Part shown: positions 47,401 to 58,859 of the stretch, in pieces | Numbering within the stretch: position 1 is the first letter of the stretch | Layout of the letters: every line of letters starts with the position of its first letter | DNA from: Datnioides undecimradiatus | Lineage: Eukaryota > Chordata > Actinopteri > Lobotiformes > Datnioididae | Direction of reading: 5' to 3' | Assembly: GCA_008933995.1 (NCBI GenBank) | Contig: WARS01000016.1 | Coordinates: forward strand, 8,697,848 to 8,761,847 | DNA: 64,000 bases | Notes under the pieces: generated by a model | The model's database searches: none | What the model was told of the DNA's origin: nothing | Seen by the model: the letters and a program-made list of their open reading frames with translations, nothing else | Translations under genes and position numbers: made by a program

Positions 47401-50400
47401 ACGTGAAACCGTAAATACTCAGATTGTTACAGAAGGCGTCTCTTGACAAACCCCCACAAACATTATGGGGTACAATCCAAAAATAACGTGCTGGTTTCTG
47501 CAGCTCCTGAACAGCGTCAGCATGATCACATTTTGATCTTGCATCCTAATGGAAGCAGTCCCGTTCACGCTACTTTCTGGTCTCCTTCCTCCTCCTCACA
47601 GGTGCTTTTCATGGCGTTTTCCTCACTCGCTGTGCACCGATTCTTTCCGCTTCTTGAGGACTCTGCTTAACAACAGGACGGGAGACGACAGACCCGTCAC
47701 CGAGTTCTACCACGAAACCAAGAATCGGTCCGAGAATGAGGGAGAAGTGACGGAGAGAAAAACAGGGTCGGAAAGGACAAAACAACAAAGCGAAGGGAAG
47801 GAAGATGGCGGAGCGGTGACTGAACCAGAGAAAGCAAACAGTGACTCGTCAAAGGAAGGAGAGAATGACCAAAGGAAGGTGGAGGGTGAGCAGAAAAAGT
47901 CGTCCAGCCGAGAGACGACGGACGATCATCTGCCCAGCGCTGCTTCCTCAAACACACCTCGAGCTTCAGAAGAGCCTCCAGATGTGTCCGATATGCTGCG
48001 CTTTTCTCTGGACTCTCCAGGAGGAGCCTGCGTGGTGTCGCTCAGCCTGATGTCACTGGGACTGCTGAATGTGTACGTGTCCATACCTAAACAGATGGTG
48101 GTGGTGGACAGCAACCTGGTGGACAATGACGTAGTGAAGAGGTGAGTGTGTGTACTGTGTGTTATGGTACTCATAGCCTAGAGGAGATTATCCAGAGCAA
48201 TGAGGACACTGAGAAACTCTTTATACTAAGAGAGCAACAAATGAAATCGCTTTTACTCTTTGTTCTGAGGCTTCTGAGGAAGGACAGTCAGTGCCAGCAA
48301 CCTGAACTGTGGCACGATGGTGCACTTGGTTAATCCATCACGGCAGTGCGTCCACTCACGGCACATTGAACCAGTTTTTTTTTTTTTGGGCTGCGCAAAC
48401 ACAAACGTCCCTCCAGCCCCGCCCACTCACCAGATTGGGCTCTGCGACTTTAAATTCACGCTGAAAGGTTACAGCCTCTGAAACATTTACAGAAGGGGAG
48501 TTGTACGATGTCACTGTGATTGATTCACTCACTTACCTTTGGTTAACATGAACTGCGGCTTTGCAGTATGGCAGCGCTGGAAGAGGAGGACGATGATGAT
48601 GAGGACGGCGAAGAGTGTGAGGGGAGGAAAAGGCTGGAAGTGAAGGCACATCAAGCGTCGCACACCAACTACCTGATGATGCGCGGATACTGCAGTCCTG
48701 GGATAGGTAGAGTTAACTTTAGATAAATGAATGTTTTCCGCATGTGAAATATCTGGGAGACGGCAGAGAGCAGAGTTTGGTTCTCAGCAATGAAATCTGA
48801 GGCGCCTTGCACTGGATTGAACAAGAGTAAAAACAACGGAAATGAAGGAGTTTCTTCTCAAGTCAGTTAAAGCGACTTTATACAGAAACAAGCTATTATA
48901 TGACTTAATAGGTCATTTGGAAAAACAAAACAAAGCATGAATATAAATTTGACAGCTGAAAGCATAAAATCCAGTCTTTGATGGTCACAAATGTGCTTTT
49001 TCTTTATTTTGATTTATTCCGCCACATGTGTTTCAAACTCCCCCTTTTCTTCCTCTTGTCTCGACAGTGTAAGAACAAACAATCTCTTGTTTTAGCCCCT
49101 CTATGAGAATTACTGTGCGCAGTGCGACGACCAATCTATTCTTTAACAAAGTTACAAGACTGATTAAACTGTAATGGAAATCATCGATAGTTGCGGCCAT
49201 ATTAAAACTTTGTAAAACTGTCTATTTTGTTTTGTTCCCAGTCAAACTACGTAACCTCAACACCAATGATAACATCGTGATGGAGTCGTGTATTATGAGG
49301 TTGCAGCTGCGCAACACGCCTGCTTACCACATCTTTAGTACGGAGAGTGAGTATCAGTGTGACACGTGCAGACGATTCACTTTGCAAAATCAAAATTTTT
49401 ATTTTCCTTTCTCTCCCTTTTCCTTTTTAGGCTCTCCGCCACTGGACTTAACCAAATGTGGTCCCTCCCTGCTGCCCTCCAGCCTCAGTCATACCACTCG
49501 TCTCCCCTGCTTTTCGCCGTCTAGCATTGCAGAGTGTGATGAACGTTTGACTGAACGGCTTGGATACACTCCTCAGGACATAGAAGCCTGTGTTCAGCTC
49601 AGGAGGCGCTTAGATGCAGCTGGAGAGAATGGCTTGGATATACACGACCTCTACCAGAGCCACTCGCACCTGTTTGAGCCGCAGTCCGGACGCAGCCGGA
49701 GCCTGCAGCAGTATTTGACGGTACCCTGCTTTAGGATGCAACAGAAATGCGTCATTTCAGCCTAAACAGCTTGTAACATGTACCAGCAGCAACTGTAGCT
49801 CAAATATTGACAAATCTGCCTTTTTCCAGTCACACTCACTAATGTTTGATTGTACAGTTGCTGTTTTACTTGCAGTGTGTGTTTTGTTTTTACTTCAGCT
49901 CTTCCTCTGTTTCCTGCCTGACCTGATTTTTCTCATTTTATGCTCCAGGAGTTACAAGACCAAGGCCAGCTGTTGAAAGTCGGGAGTTTGGGAGCCCGCT
50001 TGGTGCTCACACAGCACGCAGACCCGTGGCTGCTGACAGTCAAGTCCAAACAATGGTCTGACACACTTCCCTTTTTAGAGCGTCGACACAATTTCCCCTT
50101 CATTCGGAAGAGAAACAGGCGACAAGTTCTGCAGGATTCAGAAGAGCCGCCAGCGAAAAAATATGCTGTGGACACGCAAGACGATGAGAACAGACAGGAT
50201 GGTGACAGTTTGGTGCGTGACACCAGAAGAGAGAAACTGAATGAAGAGCTGCCAACAGAGCAGAACGAGAGAGCGGAGGAGGGAAGTGGAGACAAATCTT
50301 TGAACTTAGAAGAGGAGGGAGGAAACCAGATGCACCCCGAAGGAGACAAGGAGGCAGGACATGAGAGGATGGAAACAAAGGAGCTTAAAGCCAAAGAGGA

Positions 50401-51994
50401 AAGTCAAGACGACGAAAGAGATGAGGAAGCTTGCTCTCCACCAACAGAACCAGCTGCTGTGGATGATCAGTGAGTGCAGACCGGGAGGGATTCATTGATT
50501 ATTTATCTTTTTGCAGTAAATTGCACATTTCCCTCCCCTGTGTGTAATTTCTGTGTTCACCGATCTCTAATGCAGCGAAAACGTGAGTTTCATCAGCCGC
50601 CCGTGGCGCATGGTTGACGGCAACCTGAACCGGCCGGTGTGTAAGGGCATGCTGGAGGCCGTTCTTTACCACATCATGTCCCGGCCTGGGCTAACGCAGC
50701 AGACGCTGGTGGAACATTACAACAACGTGTTGCAGCCTATGGCCGTGCTGGACTTGGTGCAGGTAAACGGAAATGCTCTCACCCACATGAGTTCATGTGC
50801 TTACTCTCATTCTGATTAAGGAAAAAAAGAGAAATATGTGCAGTGCTCAGCATAAATGAGTACGCCCCAACAGATTTGTCGGAAAACCTTTGGGTTCCTT
50901 TCAGAATCAACGTTTTATATGGGATACTATACTGCAAAATACTCCCTCAAATGTGGGCCGTTGATTGCAAACAAGATTTGTTAATTTGCACACACAAAAA
51001 GTAATTATCCTAACAAATTCATTCAAGACCATGTTGCAAAAATGTTTACACCCCAATGAAAGTCTTAGGAGCAAAGCTAAATTTTAGACTACAAAGTTCT
51101 AATGAACAAGAATCCAACCACAGGTTTCCAGCAGACAGTTGACTATAAAAGGGTGTCAGGAAAGAAAACCCCTTCCCATTTCATGCTGTCAGAGAAACGT
51201 CAAGAAAGAAAATCATCTCTTTACACAAAGGTGAAGGCTACAAGCAGATCAGCAGAGCTTTACTTATCGGTCAGAATACTGCAGCAAAAGTGATGCAGTG
51301 TAATTTAACAAAGATGGAACTGCAGCCATCTCACAGCGACGTCAAGGTCGTCCACAGACGTTGACACCTCAACAGGAGCGTCTTCTGATGGGAAGGGTTG
51401 AAGAAAATCACCACGCAGGTTCACTGCAGTCAGCTAACAAAGTAGAAAGCCAAACTGGGTTGAGTGTTTCCTGTGGCACAGTACGGCGTACGCTGCAGAG
51501 GAATGGCATGCATGGGCGTCGTCCTCGAAGGAAGCCTCACCCAAAGCACATGCACATAAAAGCACTGTATACAGTGTTGTCATTAGGTCGTCTCATACTA
51601 GCTGATAAACTTGTCTTCAGTGTTTGACATTTTCACAACTTAATGGCTCAAGTAATGATTAGGAAGTGATTAGGAAGAATAATCCACATTTACCCTCCTA
51701 CCTGTTTATTTAACAGTATAGAGAACATCTAAAACACCAGAGGACAGCTTCTAAAACGATCTTATTCTTATTTTTCTACAGGCGCTTATCGACATGGGCT
51801 GTGTGACAAAGAAAACTCTGATAAAGACACCCAGACCTTCGCTGTTCGCCCTCTCTGCGCACCAGACGAGAAGTGAGACAAAAGCGATGATTGAGGAACC
51901 AGATGCCGTGTTTTATGAGCCCACCATCAGCTGCTGCCTGCGGCTCAGTCAGGTGTTACCCAATGAGCGCCACTGGAACTATTGTGTACCATAA
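32350..51994 (+). CDS. gtf3c1: GTF3C1, largest subunit of transcription factor TFIIIC
   Basis: Forty coding exons with GT/AG junctions and no frame break: 32350-32570, 32786-32980, 33508-33684, 33770-33913, 34426-34522, 34637-34760, 35336-35515, 35918-36033, 36841-36893, 36986-37374, 37487-37552, 38473-38606, 38693-38817, 38926-39079, 39955-40058, 40353-40471, 40845-41234, 41429-41574, 42538-42635, 42715-42811, 43204-43387, 43514-43610, 44498-44630, 44735-44822, 45022-45083, 45517-45625, 45716-45858, 46103-46245, 46325-46409, 46505-46617, 46727-46786, 46884-46977, 47203-47375, 47602-48141, 48567-48706, 49242-49346, 49431-49720, 49949-50469, 50576-50762, 51782-51994. The product is 2202 aa (human 2109). 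TFIIIC220 binds the B-box of tRNA genes and recruits TFIIIB for RNA polymerase III. Visible marks: N-terminal ALEGLDG, the B-block winged-helix region near 175-250 ([14 protein letters not shown]), an Asp-rich run near 341-356, [16 protein letters not shown] near 650, a SANT-like segment near 1290-1315, and a conserved end with FYEP. Charged linkers (exons 34 and 38) are longer than in human. Confidence 0.97.
32720..32766 (+). mobile_element. Transposon terminus in a GTF3C1 intron
   Basis: ACACTCAGTTGACAGTTTAT followed by GAGGTGCACC and AATGCAGTC is the forward form of the fish repeat end also seen at 11588-11632 (reverse) and 45121-45148. It lies in intron 1, ending close before the acceptor at 32785. 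Only the terminus is seen. Confidence 0.5.
34590..34626. repeat. GT microsatellite beside a GTF3C1 acceptor
   Basis: (GT)18 sits directly before the short pyrimidine tract TTTTCCCTCAG of the exon beginning at 34637, leaving little room for a branch point downstream of the repeat. Confidence 0.9.
38110..38330. repeat. Possible 'AAGTACT' type fish repeat fragment
   Basis: The segment has GAATGTAAGTACTTGAGTTC and GGGAGTACTAATACATACAA, resembling the repeat at 18149-18300. It is diverged and lies inside a GTF3C1 intron. Confidence 0.35.
38361..38404. repeat. AT/GT compound microsatellite
   Basis: (AT)n runs straight into (GT)n in the intron before the GTF3C1 exon at 38473. Confidence 0.9.
39235..39300. 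repeat. Fish SINE/LINE-type 3' tail
   Basis: Four GTTCA units lead into GTTTTATTTGTAAAGTGCCA and ATTCACAACA, which matches the recurrent fish motif TTCAATTTTATTTATATAGC plus GCCAATTCACAAC. Pentamer repeats at one end are typical of this class. It lies in the GTF3C1 intron 39080-39954. Confidence 0.6.
39899..39950. repeat. C10 plus CA repeat at a GTF3C1 acceptor
   Basis: A run of about ten C is followed by (AC)n with CTCTC interruptions, ending CACACAG directly at the exon start 39955. The usual T-rich pyrimidine tract is replaced by the repeat. Confidence 0.9.
43392..43422. repeat. CA microsatellite after a GTF3C1 donor
   Basis: (AC)13-type run starting about 8 bases after the donor GG|GTGCGTAC at 43388. 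Confidence 0.9.
43636..43700. repeat. Probable second fish SINE/LINE-type tail
   Basis: ATCTGTATAGCACCTTTCAA followed by GTGCTTTAAAAC resembles the fish motif 'TTTATATAGCACCTTTCA...AAAGTGCTTTA'. It lies in the large GTF3C1 intron 43611-44497. Confidence 0.5.
44130..44270. repeat. Fish interspersed repeat fragment
   Basis: TTGCATCAAAATATGCTTAA, AGTACCAAAAGTACTCATCA and CAAGTACAAAGGTATTAAAT share words with 2593-2650 ('ATCAAAATATGCTGAAGTGC', 'TAGTACTCATTGTGC'). It is a second copy of the same family, inside a GTF3C1 intron. Confidence 0.5.
45121..45148 (+). mobile_element. Transposon terminus in a GTF3C1 intron
   Basis: ACACTCAGTTGTCAGTTTAT followed by AAGGA is a third copy of the end seen at 32720-32766. 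Same orientation as that copy; the rest of the element is not recognisable. Confidence 0.45.
50841..51580 (+). mobile_element. Truncated Tc1/mariner-like transposon in the last GTF3C1 intron
   Basis: It starts with the Tc1-type end CAGTGCTCAGCATAAATGAG followed by TACGCCCC. From about 51228 it encodes a transposase N-terminus with one or two frame breaks: [16 protein letters not shown], then [20 protein letters not shown], then [20 protein letters not shown]. These are the paired helix-turn-helix DNA-binding part and the GRP linker of Tc1 transposases. The DDE catalytic half and the matching far end are missing, so the copy is dead. It breaks off near 51580, where a CACTGTATACAGTGTT palindrome is seen. 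It fills most of intron 39 (50763-51781). Confidence 0.8.
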
Positions 51995-52385
51995 GAGTAA
52001 TCATGGATTGCTATTTGGCCTGCACTGAGCTTCACCTGGTATGACGTTAGGTACATTATAAAGCTTTTTGAAGCTTAGATATCAGGTTGTAGCGACAATC
52101 GGGTTTGTTATTAACCTAAATATGAAAAGTTTCATGACAGTTTCTGTTTTTTTTTGTGACAGATTCATTTCTGGTTTTACAGAAAGGAATTTCTGTCATT
52201 TCTTTCTTCCTGGTGTTGGTTTGTTGTTCTGGTTTTCTTTTTTTGCAACCATGTAGTCTAACTTAGAGGTTTGTGATCACTGAGATACAGAATCATACAA
52301 TTCACCAAATGTTTTTTAAGTAAGTTGAGGTCAGACTCTGTATGATGCATCGTTTTATTATGTTTGTGTTGTCATTTTATTTGTT

Positions 52386-52391
52386 ATTAAA
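52386..52391 (+). promoter_or_regulatory. GTF3C1 polyadenylation signal
   Basis: ATTAAA about 390 nt after the GTF3C1 stop, with T-rich sequence following near 52405-52435. On the other strand an AATAAA is present at about 52377-52382. Confidence 0.45.
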
Positions 52392-52940
52392 ATTTACAAG
52401 AATACTTCTTCTTTACGGAGTTTGCCTTCTTTTTTGATTTGGCCATTAACTTGGGAGGTGGGAGGAACATGAGAATAGTTTTTAGAGGCATCTGACACTT
52501 AAATAGAGACTTGAGGACGGTTAAATGTGGGACGGCTTCCAGGAAACTGCGATAAAGATCCCCGGGAAGTTTAGGAACAGTTGCCCACAGCTCTCCACCA
52601 CAATAAGTTTCCATTTGAAGTATGAGCACAAAGGTTCCTTATTATTAGGTTTTAGATTTATTTGACTTCTTTTGACTAAGATAAGGGTAGAAAGTCAGTA
52701 GTAATAGAGTAGTAAAGATGGTGGATGTAGCACTTAGACTATGTAAGGTCGTTTAAAATGAAATGCAAGTGTTGTGGGGAGTGGCGTGTATGATCTCGGG
52801 CAGCACTCTGGACACATCCTGACCAGTAATTCTACAATGCCACACTTTCACTTTCAAATGAGAGCTCATTTACTTTCTGACTCCCTCTCTGACACTTGAT
52901 GATTTTTTTTATCTTCCTTGTCAGAAAATAACTCGGAATA

Positions 52941-54623
52941 ATGTTTTCCTACATTGTCCCTCTGGTTGTTTGTTTGGGTTTTCTGCGCCATGTGTCCGGT
53001 TGTGGTAAGTCAAAAGTTTTCCATCTGTACTTTCTTCCGGGAGTTTGATTATTGAACAGTTTCCACCCTTTGCCTTTATTTTAGTTTGTTACTTGACAAA
53101 TCTTATCATTTTACTACAGAAGTTATCAATTTTTGTCACGTTTGTATAGTTTAGGCTACATAGGGTATTAAAATGCATTGAACAAGCGCTGATGTTTCTT
53201 TTAGTCACTGTATTCATTTCTAATTGTGCCACACATTATCTAAAAGAAAATATAAAAATTTAGGAAAACAAAAGCAACACTACTAACAAATACTGTAAGT
53301 ACAGTTTTAGCTGCTTTAATGGTGTATTTCATTGCTGCTTTTACAGCAGCGTATTAACATCACAACCTTTGCTGTCTGTCTTACAGATGAAAACTGTGCA
53401 GATAGTCCTGCTTCCCTTCGTCCGAACTGGTCGTGAAGTATCTTGACCCGATCTCTGTCAGTTGCTCTGTGTGTCAGCATGCTTGCAAAATAAAAACAAT
53501 TGGTTTGGAAAAAGTTTTGAGACGCCATAACTAACGGGACCACATTAACGTGGAAGGTTGGCAATACGACTGAATGGGGCATCTCTGTTATCTGCTATTA
53601 TAATTGACAATCTAATCACCATGTTGCAGAAACCTGCCTGTACTGTCTTAACAAGTGAACCTTGCTGTTGAATAAAATACTATTAGTGCGAGGGAGTTAA
53701 TCATCAGTAGCTACAGACTTGATGTTATTGTTCTGTTTGACTCCACAGCCTCCAGGTAATGTGTCCATCAGCTTTTATTCACGAGAGCCAATGGTGGAGG
53801 GTCATGAGTACACTCTGCAGTGTAGAGTACAGGATGTTGCTCCTGTTGGAAACCTCATTGTCACCTTCTACAGAGGACAGGCAGCACTGGGTACACTGCC
53901 GCCCAAGAACACACAGGACAATACACCAGTGACTGAGATCTTCACTTTAAACATCAGGCCTACTAAAGAAGATGATGGTGGGGAGTACTGGTAAGCTGAG
54001 CTGACCTGGGACCTGGAAGGCTGACCACAGGCTCTCCAGTGGTGTGATGTCACGAAACATCACTGGCACAGTCTTCTGTGAGTCTGACAACAAAATATCA
54101 GCACAACTTCAGAGCCAAGTAGCATTACATCAGTGACAGGCTCCCCACAAAGATAGGTGTACAAACGTGTATGTGTGTGACATCATGGCAAAATGAGAAT
54201 GACACTGTAGCAGGAACTACTACAGAAGCTGTCTTGTATTTAAACTATGACAAGCTTTTCCCTGATGAAAGTGGCCTTACAAATAGGTTTGTAAGTGCGT
54301 GCTTGTTGCTGTTTACCATAACAGGTTTTGCATTTCTCTGTCCTTTCCCTTCCTTCATAAATCACCACACACAGATAAACCTCAGATAGAGGGACCATCA
54401 CATCTTAATCCAATCACCATCACAGAGGGAAATCTGGCAGCTGAACTGCTCAGTTGTGGGAAATCCTTCGCCTCTTGTACAACTGAAGGTCCCCTTTGCC
54501 AGCCCCTCCCCCACGGCAGTTTCACCATCCAATCTGTGACCTCTGCTGATGGAGGGCAGTACACCTGTTCTGCCAGCAACAACATGGGGAGCGTCACCGT
54601 GAAGGTTGGCCGGGTTGTCCAGG
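52941..54623 (+). pseudogene. ICAM/VCAM-like Ig-superfamily gene, copy 1 (broken)
   Basis: Exon-like blocks: signal peptide 52941-53004 (MFSYIVPLVVCLGFLRHVSG), Ig1 53387-53654, Ig2 53749-54077, Ig3 54375-54623. Domain 1 has the ICAM-like Cys pairs (SVSCSVCQHAC in copy 2). Domain 2 opens with PPGNVSIS and has [17 protein letters not shown]. Domain 3 has SADGGQYTCSASN. Such proteins are membrane adhesion ligands of leukocyte integrins. Breaks relative to copy 2 and the family pattern: a one-base loss near 53413 that leads to TGA; a stop near 53604 after CYYN; a two-base loss at the Ig2 start; TAA at 53992-53994 directly after EYW; and compensating shifts near 54431 and 54515. No transmembrane exon follows before the L1 fragment. 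The Ig3 frame from the intron side is otherwise long. Either a pseudogene or a poorly resolved sequence region. Confidence 0.72.
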
Positions 54624-55229
54624 GTGAGTTTAAACTTTTCATTTGCATCGCAGGAGATGTGGAGGTTACCATCATCAATGTCTGGAAATGTGTTAAACTT
54701 AAAACACATTTTTTTGGCGCTCACCCCAAACATAATAGTCAGATTTCACCCATACAAAACGAAAGAAGAAATTTTGTGTTAGGGCCTGGGGAAAGAAAAG
54801 GAGGCTTTTCACCAACAACAGACTAATAATATATTTTAATCAAGATTTCCCCAAGCAAAGACCTGCTTCAGACTCTCTGTATCCTGCTATGCTGCAGGTA
54901 TTTTATGAGGACGGGATGCAACTGAGCCAGTGTTTGGGAGGTGGCGACTCTGGATATGAAAGACAGGGGATTGCTTGTCAGTGGGGTCAGACCAAGGGAG
55001 AGCCTGGCAGAGCCTGGCCCATACTGCCAAGCAGGAGGCCGGAGAATATGAGAGAGCGGCCACATTAACCAAAGACTACCAATAACCCATGGGTCAAGGG
55101 ACTATAGATATTTGGGAAAACCATTATAAGAGAGTTCAAATGTTGTCACTTTTAAATTGTGCATGTATGATTCTGATCACGTCGGTTTTGGGATTGGGTG
55201 GCTAAAGGAGTATATGTAGGCACTGCCGT

Positions 55230-55880
55230 GAAGGGAAGCACTGCCCGAAGTTTTTGAAGCTCTTAAAGAACCTCTTACTAGAAAAAGCATGGCTACCTGC
55301 AGAGATGCAAATATTATGTTAGAATAAAATGAAAATATGAGACAAGTGCACATCTGATATATATATGAGGTATGATGGACAACAATGTGGAAAACAAAAT
55401 TAGCTCTCGATTAGGGTATTTATTACACCTTCTCAGAAATGCCACTATGATAGAAACCCTCCTGTTTGCTGAAGAGAATGTGGAGACCAAAATGCCAACC
55501 ATTAGCATATTTTCTGGGATTGCCTGGTTATCGTATTAATTCACTGAAAGTGGATACACGCTGCCCCTGCAAGATATTTTTAAATGCGAAACACCTTTAG
55601 AAGGTAAGAGCATGTATCTTGGATATAAACTGGGAAAACTGTCAAAAAGAGACAGATACGTGATGAATGTAGTGCTGGTGGCTGGTAAAAAGACTCACAA
55701 GAGAGTCCCACTCTTGATACATAGGTGGACAGTACAGTGGACATTTACAAAATGGAGAAGATACTACAAATTGGAACAGTTCCTATCATGTTGGGAGAAA
55801 TGGATTAAATATGTAAAACCCCATAGACCTGATTTTATTTTCACGAACCGATAAATGGACCATAGAGAAAGCATCACACC
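55230..55880 (+). mobile_element. L1/Tx1-type LINE ORF2 C-terminal remnant
   Basis: Across shifted frames I read ECGDQNANH then HIFWDCLVI near 55476-55535, the C-terminal Cys-His segment of L1-clade ORF2. Then comes MYLGYKLG...MNVVLVAGKKT (55612-55700) and WEKWIKYVKPHRPDF (55791-55835), which match the end of fish L1/Tx1 proteins. Several frame breaks make it dead. Sequence from about 54830 may be an earlier part of the same insertion. It lies between Ig3 of copy 1 and the duplicated 3' flank, where the copy 1 transmembrane exon would be expected. Confidence 0.7.
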
Positions 55881-56847
55881 CTGGCTGCATATAGTTCTTT
55901 TTGTGTCTTTTTTCTTTGTTTTTTTTCTTTTTTCTTCCTGTATATGAATAAACCTGAGATTAGCGTCATCTGAAAATCTGCATATAAACTGTTTACTGTC
56001 TAAAAGACATCTGGAAATGTATGACATGCTGAAGAAGAAAATGAAAACATTTTTGTTGGTACTCTGGAGCATCTAACGAGCCCCAAAGCTGACAAAAGGC
56101 AATAAGAAAAATCACACAACTCAAAAATAAAACTGAATCCACTATTGATATAATGATAATGTGTGAAAGTTATTGTAAACAAGGTAAAAGGCTTGTTGTG
56201 TCTATTTTTTTTTATCTTACCACATAAGCTTTAGTCCATTATGTATCTGCCATATTCCTCATCACATTTAAATTGTCCTCACTCTATATAAGAATAATAA
56301 GATGAGTGTCCCTCAGGTTTGGTGAGCAAGAAGTGTGTGTGATGTATAAATTATTTATGTATTCTTGGTAAAGACATGAGACTCTTAATATTAGAAAAAT
56401 AATATTAGCTAGTAAATGTTAAATGTATAAAGCTTCTCTATTTAACTGTTAACTATTCAACTAATTGAATATATAGAACTGTGTGCTTTTGTTTCTCGGT
56501 TCATTGTAATCAACTAAATTACAGTGATGTATCTCACCGACTCACATCTGATAACTTTTTCCAGGGCTTCCACATTATGTCACCCACAAACATGATTGTA
56601 AATAGAAGGATAACGTGAAAGATGTGTTTTCATGCTCTTAAAGACTTTGACCGACAGCATCACTTATTACTTGGTATTTGCTTCAACAGCTTTAAGCGTC
56701 AGCCAACCACGCCTCAACCACAACCACAACAGCAACAGCAACAGCAAAGGTTGGAAACAGTGCCAGCAGCACACTGACTCACCGCTTGACACTGTGTTTT
56801 ATGCTTTTCTTCTCTGCTTTTGTTTGAGTCCGTTTGCAGAATTTCAT

Positions 56848-57500
56848 GGTTGGTTTGTTTCCAGAATATCAAATCTTTTTGTCAGTAATTTCAAAATGAA
56901 AGGCAGTTTTTCCATATAACTCTATCCCATGCCACAATCTGTTTTCCAAATACAGTGAGACCAAACTTGCTGCGTGAGAAAGCTTTTTTTTTTTTTTTTA
57001 CAGTGTAAAACTGAATTAGATGCACTGGGGGGCATTAGCTTGAACGTGAGAAGCATTTGAACAAGTTTTGCTGTTCAGGAGCATGCGCATTACGTAAATA
57101 TGTTGGCGTATAATGAGTGAGAGTGGCTAGTATTTTCTTACAGTTATATAAACATGAGTACCAGCATAGCAGAGCAGAGAGTTATATACTGCGCTTTATA
57201 TATCTGCATTTGATATTAAAATCTGTAATGAAGTGAAACATTGTGACACGCTGAACATATCTCCATGTATATTACAGTATATCTGCCTACCAACATAGCT
57301 CTGCTTACTGTACTGCACAATTAAAAACTGTTTTAATAAGCAATTTAAAGAAGATCAGTTATGTAATGCTTTTGTTTGGACCAACACCCTGCAGCAAACG
57401 CCCTTTTCAATCTTCTAAATAATAGTCATTTAAAAAAATCCTCATTTTCAACTATATTTATCCCTGAACATGCACAATAGATAGGAAAAAAAGAACATGC
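56848..57500. repeat. Duplicated 3' flank, copy 1
   Basis: GGTTTGTTTCCAGAATATCA through TTTTTGTCAGTAATTTCAAA, and from 57195 to 57490 almost base for base, match 62686-63650. Shared text includes CTGCATTTGATATTAAAATC and CCTACCAACATAGCTCTGCT. This is the downstream part of the tandem duplication that made the two ICAM-like copies. Copy 2 has an extra segment (about 63005-63330) that copy 1 lacks. Confidence 0.85.
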
Positions 57501-58062
57501 TGAGGCAAGTTTAATATGGTCAAAGAGTAATTTAATAACTGACATGGAGGTTAACCATTGAGTTTAGATAAGGTTTGTATGTAAAATCCCTTGCTGAGGT
57601 ACCCAACCAACTGGGAATCTCTGTGATCAGAGCTCATTTTACACATCAGAAGGTCACTAAAAATGTTCAAATGTTTTGTGAACCATCAATCCGCTCTTGT
57701 TGTATTTATTCATATCAGCACCAGTTAAATGTGCACTAACGATGTATGCTTTTATATCAGTCTTTACCATTGAGACCATGAGAAATAAATGCTCTGTGAA
57801 AGAGCTAGATTTTGGGGAAGTACACTGTCTGCTCTTTTGTTGAGAGTTAACCTTAGGAGGATTCACAACACAGGGATTAAAAAAAAAATGGAAACGAAGC
57901 CTACGTGTGTGTGTTTGTGTGTGTAAACATAAGATGTTATGATATGACGTGTATCTGTGTTGTGTTTTTCAGTGCATATGTGCAGTGTCAAGAGTTCACC
58001 TGGTCGTTTGAGGTCATTAGTATCAGTCAGGCCCAGAGTTTCAGAAATCCACTCTGGTCGCT

Positions 58063-58577
58063 TTGTACTTTCAATTTCAATTTCCTTCTTACAGTTACGT
58101 GGCTGACAAACAGTCCGTGTCCGCACCAGCAGTGTACACTGAGACAGATCTGCATCTGTCCGCTATAGCAAATCAGAGGGTGAGGGAGTGAGCAGAATAC
58201 TTAGACAGCTTTTACTTTCATTTTCAGTCACACTCTCAGGCAAGGTCTGAGCTGAACGTTCCCTACCATTGGCGCATCTTGTCTCAACATCTACTGGAAA
58301 TAATAAGCTGGTTATATACTTGCGGTCGTTTCTTTTGGTGGTCTGTCTGCACGACTTCTCTGTGTTCAGTTGTGGTAGTTTTCCTAACCTAAATGATAAG
58401 TGTTGCACTTTAACCAGAGATACCAGCAAATAGACAAGAGCAAATAGCTGCACTGGTAGATGCTTCTTTTTTATTCATCTTATTTGTTATATGTTATTTA
58501 TTATTCATTACTCTGGCTTTGTTAATGGTCGCTTATCATATACTTTGGTAGGGGTGATACATGTTTCATGGCCCCTG
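58063..58577 (+). repeat. Duplicated block with a stray signal-peptide exon
   Basis: Matches 59468-59974 closely: GGCTGACAAACAGTCCGTGT, CTCAGGCAAGGTCTGA, TATATACTTGCGGTCGTTTC and the end TCATGGCCCCT. The part at 58300-58373 corresponds to the copy 2 signal-peptide exon, but its ATG has become ATA (AATAATAAGCTGG against AATAATGTTTTTCGG), with one-base changes after it. It therefore looks like a dead first exon with no Ig exons behind it. Confidence 0.8.
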
Positions 58578-58859
58578 CTAGAAAGTTATGTGCAAGCCAT
58601 GTACTGTCTTTTTCCTTCATAATGAATTATGCGTATTTATACTGCCCAACATGTCAGCGGTAGTGCTGTTTATAGCTGTGACTTATTCCAATAAAGTAAT
58701 GAAATGATAAAGTAAAGAAGCTAATGTTAGCCCCTGTTAGGTTGTCTAACAACACACTACTTCCAATACCCCCCTTGGGGTGGGGGATCATGGAAATGTA
58801 TGACATTTCGAACAAATAACCAGAAACAGTGTTACAAGATACAATTCTTGGTGCTAATA

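Noticed and set aside
52387-52629. 80-codon open frame on the - strand just after GTF3C1, with AATAAA in the right place beyond its stop
   Set aside because: No splice sites, start context or recognisable motif; overlaps the GTF3C1 3' end. Could be real, but support is only the open frame.
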